From positions 5,059,501 to 5,123,500 of the forward strand of contig CM053154.1 in the NCBI GenBank assembly GCA_028571685.1: DNA of 64,000 bases, read 5' to 3'. The DNA comes from Heterohyrax brucei. Taxonomy: Eukaryota; Chordata; Mammalia; Hyracoidea; Procaviidae. The notes under the pieces are model-generated. The model worked only from the letters and a program-made list of their open reading frames with translations. It was not told where the DNA came from and made no database searches. The position numbers and the translations under genes are program-made. Below are positions 1-11,213 of the stretch, in pieces (the first letter of the stretch is position 1; each line of letters begins with the position of its first letter).

Positions 1-867
1 GTAGTGGCTTTATTTGAAAGTAAAACACACAGAGGGCACAGGATGAAATATGCAGGTCAACAACCGAACAGGGGACGCCGCCAGAAGCTGCTCGCGTGCT
101 GTCGTCTGCCCACCCCTTTCCCTCAGCTGAGACATTACAGCGCCTCTGGCCTGTCCCTGCCTCAGCAGGCATCGCTGAGTGCTCGGGTTTGTCTCTGTTA
201 AGCACCTTATCAGTGAAATCAGAAAGCACTCGGGCCTGCCTTCTTTCATCGTAGGCTTAGGAGATGCAGTTTGTTCCTTTCCGTCACATAACAATTTCAT
301 TGAAATCACAAACACTGTTTTATAAAATTTATCTCTCTATTAGATGGACATTTATTTCCTCTTTTTATGCTTTTGTTTGTTTCCTGTTTCTGATATGTTT
401 TGAGGCTTGCCTTAGATTAGACGTGGTTAAGATCTGGAGGCGTTTTAAAAGAACATATATCCTCCAGATACTGGGTACAGCGTTCTAGCTACACATCCAT
501 TAGATCCAAACGTCCTGTATTACTTTCTCCTCTGCTTACCGTTTACTGAGAGGACTGTTGAGATCTTCTGCTAGGATGGATTTTTTAGTGATCTCAGCAG
601 AACAAAACCCAACTGTGTCCCCCACATGGCATGTTCATCCCGAGCAACTAGCCCAGGCCCCCAGCTCCAGGCAGGGGCCCTCCAAAAGAAACGGGAGGGG
701 GGCGTCCAGGTGCCTGTCCAACGCTCCCTGACTCTGAGGTGGTTCTCGTCAGTAGCTGATGCTCGGGACAGTGCAGTGTGCCCTCAGCCCTCGCCTGGGA
801 ACCAGATGGGCAGTTTTCACCAGTGCCGTACTGGCCTTTCATCTGTCTGTCATTCTGTGCCTTTCAG
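1..867. other. MKI67 intron, no exon recognised
   Basis: No splice-bounded coding segment is convincing here. On the - strand, bases about 1-300 end in a polyadenylation-like AATAAA (complement of 10-15) close to the left edge. This could be the 3' end of an old retrocopy or transposon in antisense orientation, but I do not recognise it. Confidence 0.4.
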
Positions 868-934
868 GTTTGAATCCGGAAGTTTCTCTGAAGGAAGCAA
901 CTCTGCTGGACATCCAGGACAACGCCCCACAGAG
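868..934 (+). CDS. MKI67: MKI67 possible coding exon (doubtful)
   Basis: A pyrimidine-rich acceptor ending cctttcag precedes this 67-nt segment and a gtgact donor follows it. Read with one leading base it gives 22 residues (FESGSFSEGSNS..., ending RPTE) and leaves phase 0, which fits the next exon. The residues loosely resemble the serine/glycine-rich stretch upstream of the ED.ADS segment in human Ki-67. In human that region belongs to one long exon, so either the exon is fragmented here or this segment is spurious. Low to moderate confidence. Confidence 0.35.
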
Positions 935-1904
935 GTGACTGAGACATGTCCATGTTTGGGCTCTCTGGGTTCATTTCCACAATGATAAAAACTCTCTCTC
1001 ACTCTAATTCTGTGATAAACATGAATTATCATCATAGGAGAACGTAACTAGGGTATTAAAAGCAATTGCATTTAGGCACACTGGTATAATGGATAGTTCT
1101 CATAAGGTAGTCGCAACGAAGAGTGGTGGTCTGGTGGACATTTTTGTCCCCAGAGGCTTCTGGAGCACCTCATGATCTGATTTCTCACCAACACACGGCT
1201 GGATCAGCCCCAAACACAGAACCGCAAATGGCAGACCACCGTGTCTCACTGCGGGACTCGTCTCCCAGTCATTGTGCGCACCCATCTCTTCATATCAGCA
1301 GTACGCCTGCCGTGCGAGCTCTGAGCACCGAGAGGCGACTGTGAAGGACTGTGGAGGTGCTGTTCACGGGGTGTGCCCAGCAGAGGTGCTGAGTCCCGTG
1401 TCACTGGCCTAGGGGCCAGCCTGGGGGACATGTGGTGTTGGTGCCTGCCTCAGCTTCTGCGCTCCCGGGGACACGGCAGCACGAGTGAGTGGTCCTGTAG
1501 CTGACTACCAATAACGCTGATGATAACTGAGTGACTGTCCCTCTGGTGGGCTGACTGAACGGCTGTGGGCAATGTTGAAGTTGCAGTTCTACGTACATAT
1601 AGTGGGAAGCATGTTTAAGGATGTTACAAAAACCCACTGAGGTTTGCTTTTAAAAATTCTAAGCCTCCAGCTTATTTATTGTATCATTTATTATATACTT
1701 CTAAGAAGTCAAAGTATTAGTTAACATCTAGGTAATAAATGTTTATATTATGACTGGGGTACCTGGGTGTCTCCGGCTCATTTCTGGAGCAGTGTCTCCA
1801 AAGCTGGGTAGAGAACACTGCCAGTCAAAAGAGTGTTGTCTCCGTTAGTCTGTCCATATTCACAGAGGCAGTTAAAGCCCGTCTCTCGTTTGGCTAATTC
1901 GCAG
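935..1904. other. MKI67 intron
   Basis: No gene or clear repeat recognised. AT-rich between about 1640 and 1750. Ends with the acceptor gctaattcgcag. Confidence 0.5.
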
Positions 1905-2151
1905 GCGCCAGTGAGGCAAGCTGAAGACGGTGCGGACTCGGACACGCTGCCTTCTGAACAGAGAGCGGGCACTCCTACAGACGCTCGCCCTCCGTCACAG
2001 CCCACAGACGCAGGTCCGCATCCCCGGAAATCTCCCCCACGAGTCCTTTCTCAGATAAAGAGAAAAACTCCAAATGCTTCTCCGAAGACACCTAAGACGA
2101 GACTTGGAAATCCTGAGGTCCCCTCATCTCATACAAGCAGTGCTGATGAAG
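1905..2151 (+). CDS. MKI67: MKI67 coding exon before the PP1-docking exon
   Basis: This 247-nt exon starts in phase 0 after attcgcag and ends with one base of a split codon before gtatcagtg. It encodes 82 residues beginning APVRQAEDGADSD. Order and composition (ED.ADS, then GTPTD, then a basic KRKTP..SPKTPKT patch) align with the C-terminal third of the long human exon 7, ahead of the PP1 segment. The human exon 7 continues upstream without interruption, whereas AT-rich intron-like sequence precedes this one, so the exon looks shortened or split in this lineage. The TP and SP dipeptides are plausible CDK sites. Confidence 0.72.
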
Positions 2152-4120
2152 GTATCAGTGAGTTTATTTCAATGTAAATGTAGGTTCCCCAAAGCTCTGC
2201 CTACCTACCTTGTATCTAGACATGAGTTCACAGAGGAACTTCATTCATTCAGCACTGGTTCCGGTGTGGTGGGCAGTCTGCCAGGCATGAAGGTACGTCA
2301 CCGTCGTCTACCCTGGGATGAGCAGAGAAGACCCGGGACGGGGCAACAGGTGGTTAGGAAGACAGGCAGCAAGGGGGGATGGTGAGAAGGTGTTGGCAGT
2401 GGCTGCTGAAAGGGCCCAACTCAAGGCAGCCCCAAGCACAATGGGATAACATGCTGCCCAGTCACGTGCCATCCACATGACTGGTTCTGGACTGAATGGT
2501 TGTGATCTCTAGGGTTTTCACTGCCAGTTTTCAGAAGCAGTGGGCAAAAGGAAATGAGGGCTGGAGGTGCGTGGCTTGATCAGATGAGTCACACGGGTCT
2601 CCCAGTCTACAGTGGGGAAGCATCACTCACCCAGAGGATCCACGCTGACCAGCATCCCGAAGGAGGGTGGCGGGGGTGTGGGGTGGGGGGGGTGGGAGTG
2701 CGGCAGCCTACAGAATCTCCTAGAGGACTTCCCACTCATCACAAATTCTCCTCCTGAGACTTCCCTGAGGCCTCTGCTGGGCTTGTCTCTCACCCCTCAT
2801 TCCAAGCAGAGAGCACCAGTGAGCCAATGGATTTATTAAGCGACGTCTGGGAACACTGTTCAGCCTCTCTGCACAGATCTCTGTAATGGAAATGGGATGT
2901 GCACATCCAGTGGTCTGTCCTGAGATCTCACGTGAACTCTCGCGGCTATTTGAGCTTCATCAGTATTATAGGAGAATGCAAATCTGCTATTATTTCAGGT
3001 TTCAGTACACTGTAGGTTCACTAGTCTGTAATTTATTATTATTATTATTAACCCCTCCCCCTCAGGAAATTACTTCTTTTAAAATTGTACTTCAGGTGAA
3101 GGTTTACAGAACAAAGGACCCTCTAACTGAACCCTCAGGACATACTGCATCGGGACATTGCTTCCCAACCCCATGACACGTCAACACTCCCCTTTTTGAC
3201 CTTGGGTTTCTGTTACCAGTTCGCCCATCTGCTACCTGTAGTCCTCTTGGCTGGCGCGCCCCTTCGGTCTCATTTTGTTTTATGGGCCTAAGCTTTGGCT
3301 GAAGGGTGAACCTCCGAAGTGACTTCACTGCCAAGCTAAAAGAGTGTTTGGGGGCCATCCTCTGTCAGGCCAGCAAATCTGGTCTTTCTTTTTTGAGTTA
3401 GAACTTTGTTCTGCATATTTCTCCAGCTCTGTCTAGGACCCTGTGTTGTGACCTCTGTGACAGCAGTCAGGGGTGCTGGCCTGGCATCATCTAAGGGTGC
3501 TGGCCTCGGTCTGGTGGGGGCCGTGCTAGACACGACCCATCGGTCCTCTGGACTGATCTTTCCCTGCATCTTTGGTTTTCCTCATTGTTCTGCTCCTGAG
3601 GGGTGAGACCGATGGAGGATCGTGCATGGGTGCTTATAAGCCTTTAGGGCCCCAGACACTGCTCACCAAAGTAGGATGAAGAACACTTTCTTTATAAATT
3701 ATGTTATGCCAGTTGGGCCAGATGTTCCCCGAGTCTGCCCCCAACCTCAGCCCAGTCACCTGTCCCCCGGGGAGCTGGACGTGTCCACAGAGCCTCCGAG
3801 ACCTTGCCTCAGACACGCCGTGCTGGCGCCCCCAGGGCTATGCACTGCCTAAACATTTAATAACTTGTTACTTATGCTCACTTACCCCATGTTATGATTT
3901 TGATTGGCAGTATGTATAAAATTACTGTGATTTGTATTTTAAAAACTACACTGCAGTAAAATGTGTATGACTAAAAGCTTGCCATTGATATTAATTCAGC
4001 GACATTGGTTACACTCACCATGTAATTGCTGCTGTCCTCCCAGTGATAGTAATTTGATACACTATATGTACTGATTCAGTTTTCTTATTGAACTTTCTGT
4101 ACTTTTATTCATTCCTTAAG
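2152..4120. other. MKI67 intron
   Basis: Holds a G-rich low-complexity patch (about 2660-2700), a short (TTA)n run near 3030, and one copy of the ~700-bp interspersed family listed separately. Ends with the acceptor ttattcattccttaag. Confidence 0.6.
3056..3840 (-). repeat. Interspersed repeat family A, copy 1
   Basis: This ~0.75 kb segment is recognisably similar to 24500-25330 and 31097-31800 in the same orientation and to 26630-27330 in the opposite one. Shared landmarks are a 'tttggctgaaggrtga' block, 'gagttagaactttgttctgca', 'ctctgtccaggaccct', a 'gggtcttaaaagc' block (as its complement) and 'atgttatgccagttg'. I cannot assign the class with certainty. The consensus is known to me only from elephant-like genomes, so it is probably Afrotheria-specific. 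Confidence 0.65.
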
Positions 4121-4302
4121 TTGAAAATAAGAATGAAGAAATGTCACTCAAGAGACGCAGGGTCTCCTTTGGTGGCAGTCTGAGACCTGAGTTATTTGAC
4201 GAGAATTTGCCACCTAACACACCTCTCAAACGAGGAGAAACTCCAGGAAAACGGCAGTCTCTTGGGGTCCCTGCTCCAGCTGTCCTTAAGAAGATCAGGA
4301 GG
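4121..4302 (+). CDS. MKI67: MKI67 PP1-docking exon (RVSF motif)
   Basis: This 182-nt exon completes a split codon and ends in phase 0 at gtaagttt. It is the best-conserved part of the protein: RRRVSFGG is followed by LRPELFDENLPPNTPLKRG and a basic end (LKKIRR). RVSF at 4159-4170 is the RVxF motif that docks the PP1 catalytic subunit, and the FDENLPPNTPL segment is the adjoining SLiM that Ki-67 shares with Repo-Man and that gives selectivity for the beta/gamma isoforms. Both are nearly identical to human, in contrast to the divergent flanks, so PP1 recruitment at mitotic exit should be intact. The exon is certain; the function follows from the family. Confidence 0.96.
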
Positions 4303-5239
4303 GTAAGTTTAGCATTTTGTATTCTTGGTCGTATTTCACACCTACAGACTGGGTCCTTCTCAACTCCCGACGTCGGCAGGATTGCAATTAAGAGTTAAGA
4401 CAAAGGAGTCCAACTGATGGCCCACGGCACTGGGTGCTGCAAAGCTGGATCCAGGGTTTTGAAGCGTGGTTCTGCCACAGCCCAGGCCCAGGCAAGCCTG
4501 CAGCAGGCTCCACTTTGTGAAAAATACTTGTTAAGTCCCCTGTCAACCACTCTGAGAGGGTCATCCGATTACCCTGCAAAGACAGCAGAAACTTACCGAT
4601 AAAACACAACTTCCATCTGCTACAAAAGATAACCAGAATGGTTGTGTTTTACTTGGCTTTAGAATCTTAAGGCTGCATTTAAAATGTTTAAGTCGGAGGA
4701 AAACAGAAGTCACGGACCCCAGAACGCATCTGGGTGACAGCACTGGCTCCTCAGAATTCTCAGACCCTGGCCCTAGGTGGCGGTGACCTCTGCTGTGTCC
4801 AGAGCTCAGCTTTACAGGAGGCCTACGCAGTCTCCAGTTCCTCCGTGCTCCAGAGGGAGCGGTGACGACAGGCATGTCCTTCCCACTTAGCGTGGCTCCC
4901 CGAGGCCAGCAGGTCTGCGCCCCTACAGACCGAGGGGGCTGGACCTGCAGGTGGGGTTTCACCCGAAAGAGGCCAGAACTCGTTGACCCTTCACCTACCT
5001 TAAGTCCCCCGCATCGTGCACCCTGAAATTCCTCCATAGGAGGTGTCGGCTGCTTTTCCTCATCTCTTTGCAGCTGAGTGGGCTGGACCCCCATCACCCC
5101 CTCGGGCTTTGCAGACAGCAGAAGGCAGGCTGCTTCACGATTCAGAAAGTTGAATCCCCTTACTCAGTAGTTTCCAAAAACCACTCCAGAACTGACTCAT
5201 GCTTGCTGAGGCTCCTCATGAACATTTCCTGTCTGTCAG
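4303..5239. other. MKI67 intron
   Basis: Nothing recognised beyond unremarkable intron sequence. It ends with the acceptor cctgtctgtcag. Confidence 0.5.
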
Positions 5240-5456
5240 GAATCGTCCCTGGCACCAGAGAATGGAGAGTCGTCTTCAAACATCCTTTTGGAAGCGAAGT
5301 CATCTTCCGCCTCTAACAACAACAGAGCCTCACGGCCTGGTACCCCCAGGAGAAGGAGTGCGAGGGCGCCTTCCAGGAGAAAGTCTGTCGACAGAAACAC
5401 CCTGCAGATCATCTTTCCCAAGAGGAGGAGTAGCATTTCTAAAGCCAAATTACATG
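5240..5456 (+). CDS. MKI67: MKI67 linker exon, basic R/S-rich
   Basis: A 217-nt exon in phase 0 between gtctgtcag and gttagtcg. It encodes 72 residues ending in a strongly basic stretch (RRRSARAPSRRKSVD, then LQIIFPKRRS). The LQ[IM]I-KRRS segment corresponds to human LQMICSKRRS, which lies just before the SWADVVKLG segment. It may act as a nuclear-targeting or DNA-contact patch. It leaves one base of a split codon for the next exon. Confidence 0.9.
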
Positions 5457-5490
5457 GTTAGTCGTTTTTTCTTTGTTTAGCCAAACAAGC

Positions 5491-5666
5491 AAACCTGGTG
5501 GCACAGTGGGTTAAGTGCTCTGTCTGCTAACCGAAAGGCCAGCGGTTCAAATCCGCCAGGCGCTCCTTGGAAACTCTACGGGGCAGTTCTACTCTGACCT
5601 CCAGGGTTGCTATGAGTCGGACGTGACTCAACAGCAGTAAGTTGGTTTTTTGGTTTTGGTTTAGCC
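5491..5666 (+). repeat. AfroSINE-type SINE
   Basis: Begins cctggtggcacagtggg and contains a tRNA-like 'ggttcaaatccgccagg' box B. It ends gagtcggacgtgactcaaca followed by a T/G-rich tail. It lies in the short MKI67 intron 5457-5740. Confidence 0.85.
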
Positions 5667-5740
5667 AAGGGTATTTCAAAGCAAAATTTTGTCACTTGTG
5701 CTAGTTCCTGAAAATTTTCACAGTTTTTTCCCTTTGACAG

Positions 5741-5859
5741 GTGGGAGATCGTGGGCAGATGTAGTAAAACTGGGCACTAAAAAACAACAAATGAAACCGG
5801 TGAAGCAGGACTCCCAAAAACACACCAGTAGAAAACAAAGAAGGAAATCGACCCCCCAG
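5741..5859 (+). CDS. MKI67: MKI67 linker exon (SWADVVKLG)
   Basis: A 119-nt exon after cctttgacag and before gtacatgc. It encodes GRSWADVVKLGTKK and a basic tail with KQRRKSTP. SWADVVKLG is identical to human Ki-67, which anchors the orthology. It ends in phase 0. Confidence 0.95.
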
Positions 5860-5974
5860 GTACATGCCTCCAGCAGGAACGGCCCTCCTATGTTGGTGGC
5901 AGCCTTTGACGTCATGTTTAAGTGCAGCTGTTTGTGCCTGGAAGTGTTTTTAATTCTGTCACTGTTTTCCACAG

Positions 5975-6146
5975 AAGCCTCTGGACTACACTGAGAACCC
6001 CTTTAGCACGGGCCACGCAAACTCTCCCTGCACAGTGATCATAGGGAGAGCTCACGTGGACAAAGTCACCGTTCCCGCCAGACCCTACAGAATGTTAAAC
6101 AACGTTATTTTAAACAGAAAAATAACATTCACTGAAGATTTGTCAG
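5975..6146 (+). CDS. MKI67: MKI67 linker exon (GHANSPCT)
   Basis: A 172-nt exon between ttttccacag and gtaaaaac. It contains STGHANSPCTVIIGRAHVD and a VPARPYR segment, both close to human Ki-67. It ends EDLS plus one base of a glycine codon completed by the next exon. Confidence 0.95.
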
Positions 6147-7043
6147 GTAAAAACATAGCCCTCTAAGTCTGATACATCCCAGGCATCAAGAAACCCTTTG
6201 CTCCTACTATTTGTGACCAGGCAGATGAGTGCTAAATTGGATTACCTGCTGTGAGTGGGACAGTGCAGTCATCTCATCCAATTCCTAGGGCCATGTGTCC
6301 TGCATGCACTAGGATGAAAAGGGCCCGTGCAAGCCTGGGCACTGTGCTGCTCAGTATCCATGACATGTGCTGGAAAACAGGACACTGGGTTGCTTGGATG
6401 TTATGTGAATACCACTTCACGTGTAGGCATGAAACTCCAACTTACATACAGTCCATAGATACAAACCATTCCCCATAAAGCCTGTCACATGCCTGGAAGC
6501 GTAACTGCTTTTTGTACAAGAGACGAAAGACACACGTGTTGCCTTTGGGAAGCTGATGTGTTCACTCCATCTGGTTATGCTGTTGGACACTGCCTGAATG
6601 GATGTTTTGTGGTGCGTTATTATGAGACAGTACTACAAGTGAGCAGTCCATCATCAATTTTTAAAATGCCAGCTGGGCATAAAACCCAGAGCATAGGACT
6701 ACCTGCAGAAGACAGTGAGGTCACTGTGTACTTGGAGAACCGGAAGACAGGTCCTTAGGGAAGACATGATGACCAGTCATTGTCCTAAAAGACTGCAGAC
6801 CTAAACTACCTTCCTTCAGTTTGCTCCCAAGAGGAATGCAAAAGAAAACATGCGCACATTTTCCCTTTCCTGTCTGGCTGAAATATAAGTCAGTCACTGA
6901 TGGATCTTCCTCTGTCCACCTGGAAGCCTAGCAGTGATTTGTTGTTCATTTTCTATCATGTGGTGTTGTATGCAAAGGTTCAGATGGTTGTTTGTGTGTA
7001 CATGTAATATGGTAATTGGATTTCCAATATTTTCATGTAACAG
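6147..7043. other. MKI67 intron
   Basis: No gene, RNA or clear repeat recognised. Ends with the acceptor tttcatgtaacag. Confidence 0.5.
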
Positions 7044-7172
7044 GACTGGCGGAAATGTTCAAAACTCCGGGGAAAGAAAAGCCACAGAGAACCAGCATGT
7101 GTCCTGGCAGCATCAAACAGTCAGAGACAGAGCTGGCAGAAGATAAGTTAGGAAAAAAAACTGAAACTCCGG
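7044..7172 (+). CDS. MKI67: MKI67 linker exon (LAEMFKTP)
   Basis: A 129-nt exon completing the split Gly codon and encoding LAEMFKTPGKEKPQRTSMC. This matches the human segment that begins IAEMFKTPVKEQPQ. A 100-bp intron separates it from the repeat exon. It ends with one base of an Asp codon before gttagttt. Confidence 0.95.
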
Positions 7173-7272
7173 GTTAGTTTACCTTTTATTTTTCCTACCA
7201 CCATGATGTTTCTGAATAGGAACTTATCAGTCATGTTGTTTCCTTACGACAAACGTTATTTCTCTATTACAG

Positions 7273-10200
7273 ATGTTACTGATAAACTATTACATCTGAG
7301 AAAAGCAGTAGAGATTGAAGCTGCCTCACAAAATCCTTCAGAACAGAAGCTGGAAACAGGAGAAACTCTGGGGGCCTTGAAGACACGGCTGAAAGCACCC
7401 ACCGTAAACCCGGAGCTCAAGGAAGACGAGCGTGGTGAGCCAGATCCAACACCAACTCCAGAGCTGCCACAGAGATCCAGGGGTGGTGATGTCTCCAGAA
7501 AGACTCAGAAAACTACAAAATACACACCAGAGTCAAGAGCAATGCCAAGAATGTCGCCACGACTGTGGAGAAGCCCTTGTGCAAGCCCAGAGCTCGTGGA
7601 ACACACGACTGGCACCCACAGTCATGTGCCAACACTGAGAGAGTCATCACCAAGAGAGTCAGGAAGTAACGAAGAAGGCCACACACAGACTCAGGAAACT
7701 CCGAAACGCACACCAGAGTCAGGGGAAATGTCAAGAAAGTCCCAGAGTCTTTTGAGGAACCCTAGTGCAAGCCCAGAGTTTATGAAAGACCTGACTGGAA
7801 AGGTAGATCCTATGCCCAAACTGGAATCACCAGAAGAATCTAGAAGAAATGAAGTTCACACAGAGATTCAGAAAACTCCACTACAGACACCAAAGTCAGA
7901 AGAAGCATCAAGGAAGTCCCAGAGACTGCTGAAAAACCCTAGTGCAAGCACAGGGCTTGTGAAAGACTTGGTCATCATGAAAGGTCAGATGCCAGCACCA
8001 GAATCACCAAGGGAGTCAAGTGGTGATGACCACAGAAAGATGCCCACAACTCCCAAACATCCACCCAAGTCAAGAGTGTCCCTGGGTCTGCTGAGAAACC
8101 CGAATGTATGCTCAGAATTTGTTAAAGACTTGGCTGGCGTAAAAGATGGAACGCCAACACCAAAATCACTACGAGTGTCAATAAGTAATGAAGAGGCCCA
8201 CAAAGAGGGTCAGAAAACTCCAAAACAGACACCGAACTTACAAGAAACATCAAGAAGTTCCCCAAGACTGCCGAGAAACCCTTGTGCAACCCGAGAGCTT
8301 GCGGGCGACCTGGCCAGCCTGAAAGGTCAGACAGGAACACTGAAATCACCAGGGGAGTCAGCAAGCGATGAGGATCAGAGGAAGATTCGGAAAACTCCAG
8401 GATACACACCCAAGTCAGCAGAAACCCCAAGGAAGTCTCTGAGACTGCTGAGAGACCCTCCTGCCAGCCCAGCACTGGTGGAAGACCTGGCCAGAATGAT
8501 TCCTCCTGCACCAGCACTGCGGTCACCAGTAGAGTCAGTGACGGGTGAAGACGTCCACAGAGAGATTCAGAAAATGCCAGAACGCACCCCAAAGTCAGGA
8601 GACATTCCAAGGATGTCGCCAAGTCTACTGAGAAACCCCAGAGTAAGCTCCGAGCTTGCTGAAGACCTGGCTGGCAGAGAAAGTCAAACACCAACACTGA
8701 AGTCACTAGGAGAGCCAGCAAGCAACGAAGAAATCCACAGAGACGTTGGGAAAACTCTAAAACAGACACCAAAGTCAGGAAAAAAGTCAAGAAAGTCCCT
8801 GAGACTACAGAGCAACCCCAGTGGAGGCCCACAGCTTGTGAAAGACCTGGTCAGTGTGGCCGATCAAATACTGGCACTGGGGGAGTCAGCAAGTGACGGT
8901 GGTCAGAGACAGACTCAGAAGACTCCAGAACGCATGCCCAAGTCAAGGGGAGCATCGAGGAAGTCCCCGAGACTGCTAAGAGACCCTCCTGCCAGCCCAG
9001 AACTCGTGGCAGACCTGACCAGAGGGATTCCTCCTACACCAGCACTAGAGTCACCAGCAGAGGCTGTGAATGGTGAAGACGTCCACAGAGAGATCCTGAA
9101 AACTCCAGGATGCACACCAAAGTCAGATGAAGTGTCAACAAAGCCCCTGAGTCCGCTGAGAAACCTTAGTGCAAGCTCAAAGCTCGGTGAAGACCTCGTT
9201 GGCATAAAAGAGCACATGCTAACACCAAGATCACCAGAACAGTCAATAAGTAATAAAGAAGTCCACGGAGAAATTCAGAAAACCCTGAAATGGACACCAA
9301 AGTCAGCCAAAACCCCAAGAATGTCCCTGAGTCTCCTAAGAAACCCTCGTGCAAGGCAAGAGCTCACAGAAGACCTGACCAGCATGCAAGGTGAAACACC
9401 AATACTGGGGTCCCCAGGAGAGGCAGTAAGGGATGATGCCCACACAGAGAGTCAAAAACCTCCAGAACGCGTGCCCAAGTCAGGAGAAACACCAAGAAGG
9501 TCTTCCAGACTATGGAGGGACCCTAACGTAAGTCCTGACGTCATGGAAGACCTGGTCAGCACAAAACATCATACGCCAATGTCAACACCGCTAGGGAAGT
9601 CAGTAAGTAATGAAGAAGTCCACAGAGAGATTCAGGAAACTCCAAGACACCCACCAGAATCAGGAGAAACCCCAAGAATGTCTCTGAGATTGCAGAGAAC
9701 TCCTAGTGCAAGCCAAGAGCTCACGGAAGATGTGGCCCGTGTGAAAGATCTAACACGAACACTGCAATTGCCAGGGGACGCAGGAAGTAGAGAACAGGTC
9801 CACGGAGAGGTCCAGGAAGCTCCCACACGGAGACCAACGTCAGGAGAAACGCACAGAATATCCCTGAGTCTGCTGAGAAATCTTAGTGCAAGCCAAGAGC
9901 TCGTGGGAGACCCGGCCAACGCTAAAGATCACCTGCCACCACTGAAGTCACCCAGGGTATCAGTAAGTGGTGACAGCCGCAGAAAGGGTCAGAAAGCTCC
10001 AAAACACACACCAGAGTCCACAGGAACACCTGAAACATCTCTGAACTTGTGGAGAAATGTTAGCATCAGCTCAGAGCCTGGGGAAGACCTGGCCTGTATG
10101 AAGGGTCCAACACAAACACTGGAATTACCAGGACAGTCAGGAAGCGGTGACGGCCACAGAAAGCTTCAGAAAACCCCAAAAGGCACACCCAGGTCAGCCC

Positions 10201-11213
10201 AAATGCCAAGAGTGTCCTCGACACTCCTGAGAGATCCTCAGGCAAGTCCAGAGGCCACGGAAGAGCTGTCTGGAATGAATGATCACACTCCAACACTGAA
10301 ACCACCAAGAGAATCAGTCAGTAAGGAAGAGGTCCACAGGGAGATTCAGAAAACTCCGAAACCACCTCCCAAGTCGGGAGAAGCTCCAGGAACATCCCTG
10401 TGCCTGCTGAGAAGCCCCAGGGCCAGCCCAGCCCGTGTGGAAGACCTGGCCAGCAGGGAAGGTCCAGCACCAACTCTGGGATCACCAGGGGAGTTAACAA
10501 GCAGTAACGACCACAGAAAGATTCAGAGAACTCCAGAGCGTACACCCAGGTCAGGAGAAAGGTCAAGGACATCCCCAAGACTGTGCAAAGACCCTAACAC
10601 AATCCCAGAGCCCCTGGGAGACCTGGCCAGTGTGAAAGATGAGACACCATCACCAAGGGAACCAGATGAACTGGTGAAGCAGAAACCAGTGAGCCCAACA
10701 GGAGGGTCACTGTTGAGGCCACCACTGAGAAAGCTGGCACCAGTAGACGACGCCCGGACAGCAAACCGCTTAAAAACTCCACCTCAAACTGTGCCACCAG
10801 CACAGCAGCAGGCAGTGAACACAGGCTTCAGGGCGGTGCCCAGAGAGGAGCCAGAGCCTCTGACAGGCGTCAGAAAACGGCTGAGGAATTCTACTGAAAA
10901 AACAACCCCTCGGGAAGAGCCAACGGATGTGAAGACCCCCGTGAGAACACCAAGGCACTCATACGGATGGACAGGAAATCTATCCGGGGTGAAGAGCCTT
11001 CTGGAGACGCCCAGAGCACAGCCAGAAGGCAGCACAGATACCAAGTGTCCAGCAGAAAGTCACTCGGGTGTCCTCACCATTCCAGAGGAAGGACAAGACA
11101 GCCAGTCACCTGGAAGACCTGTCCCCAGTGAGAGACCAGCTGAAAACCTGGAGCTTACGGAAGCTGACCGTTTTGCACGTGAAGACACATCTGATTTGGC
11201 ACCTAAAAATAAG
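7273..11213 (+). CDS. MKI67: MKI67 giant repeat exon, ~18 tandem ~60-aa units
   Basis: This 3,941-nt exon (1,313 whole codons) runs from ctctattacag to gtaaaagc without a stop. It corresponds in place to the giant repeat exon of human Ki-67. From about 7390 to 10690 it is built of about 18 tandem units of 54-62 residues. A typical unit reads SPELVEDLA...TPTLKSPGESVSN, EEVHREIQKTPKQTPKSGE, then RKSPRLLRNP. The ELVEDLA-to-TP..SPGES part resembles ALEDLAGFKELFQTPGHTEES of the human repeat. The human unit is ~122 residues, so the unit here is about half as long. Most units carry KTP and TPKS/SP dipeptides, plausible CDK1 sites thought to switch Ki-67's surfactant-like behaviour. The last ~170 residues are non-repeated and include KRLRNSTEKTTPREEP. 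Signs of disorder are strong and no folded domain is seen. Confidence 0.93.
7390..10690 (+). repeat. Coding tandem array, ~180-bp period (Ki-67 repeats)
   Basis: About 18 diverged head-to-tail copies lie inside the exon. Units near 8350-8900 and 8880-9290 match best three units apart: RDPPAS.A/ELV, then IPP.PAL, GEDVHREI and SNEE/KVH. This points to a local three-unit higher-order repeat. Length differences between units are multiples of three, so the frame is kept. Confidence 0.85.

Noticed and set aside
4561-5097. 178-aa - strand frame in a MKI67 intron
   Set aside because: No family resemblance and antisense to an ordinary intron.
7203-7272. ATG at 7203 as a start of the 1345-aa frame
   Set aside because: The first 23 codons lie in the intron; the acceptor ctctattacag at 7272 and phase agreement with exon 7044-7172 show that it is an internal exon.
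8122-8832. 236-aa open frame on the - strand in the Ki-67 repeat exon
   Set aside because: Antisense shadow of the ~180-bp repeats; hydrophobic composition follows from complementing Ser/Pro/Arg codons.
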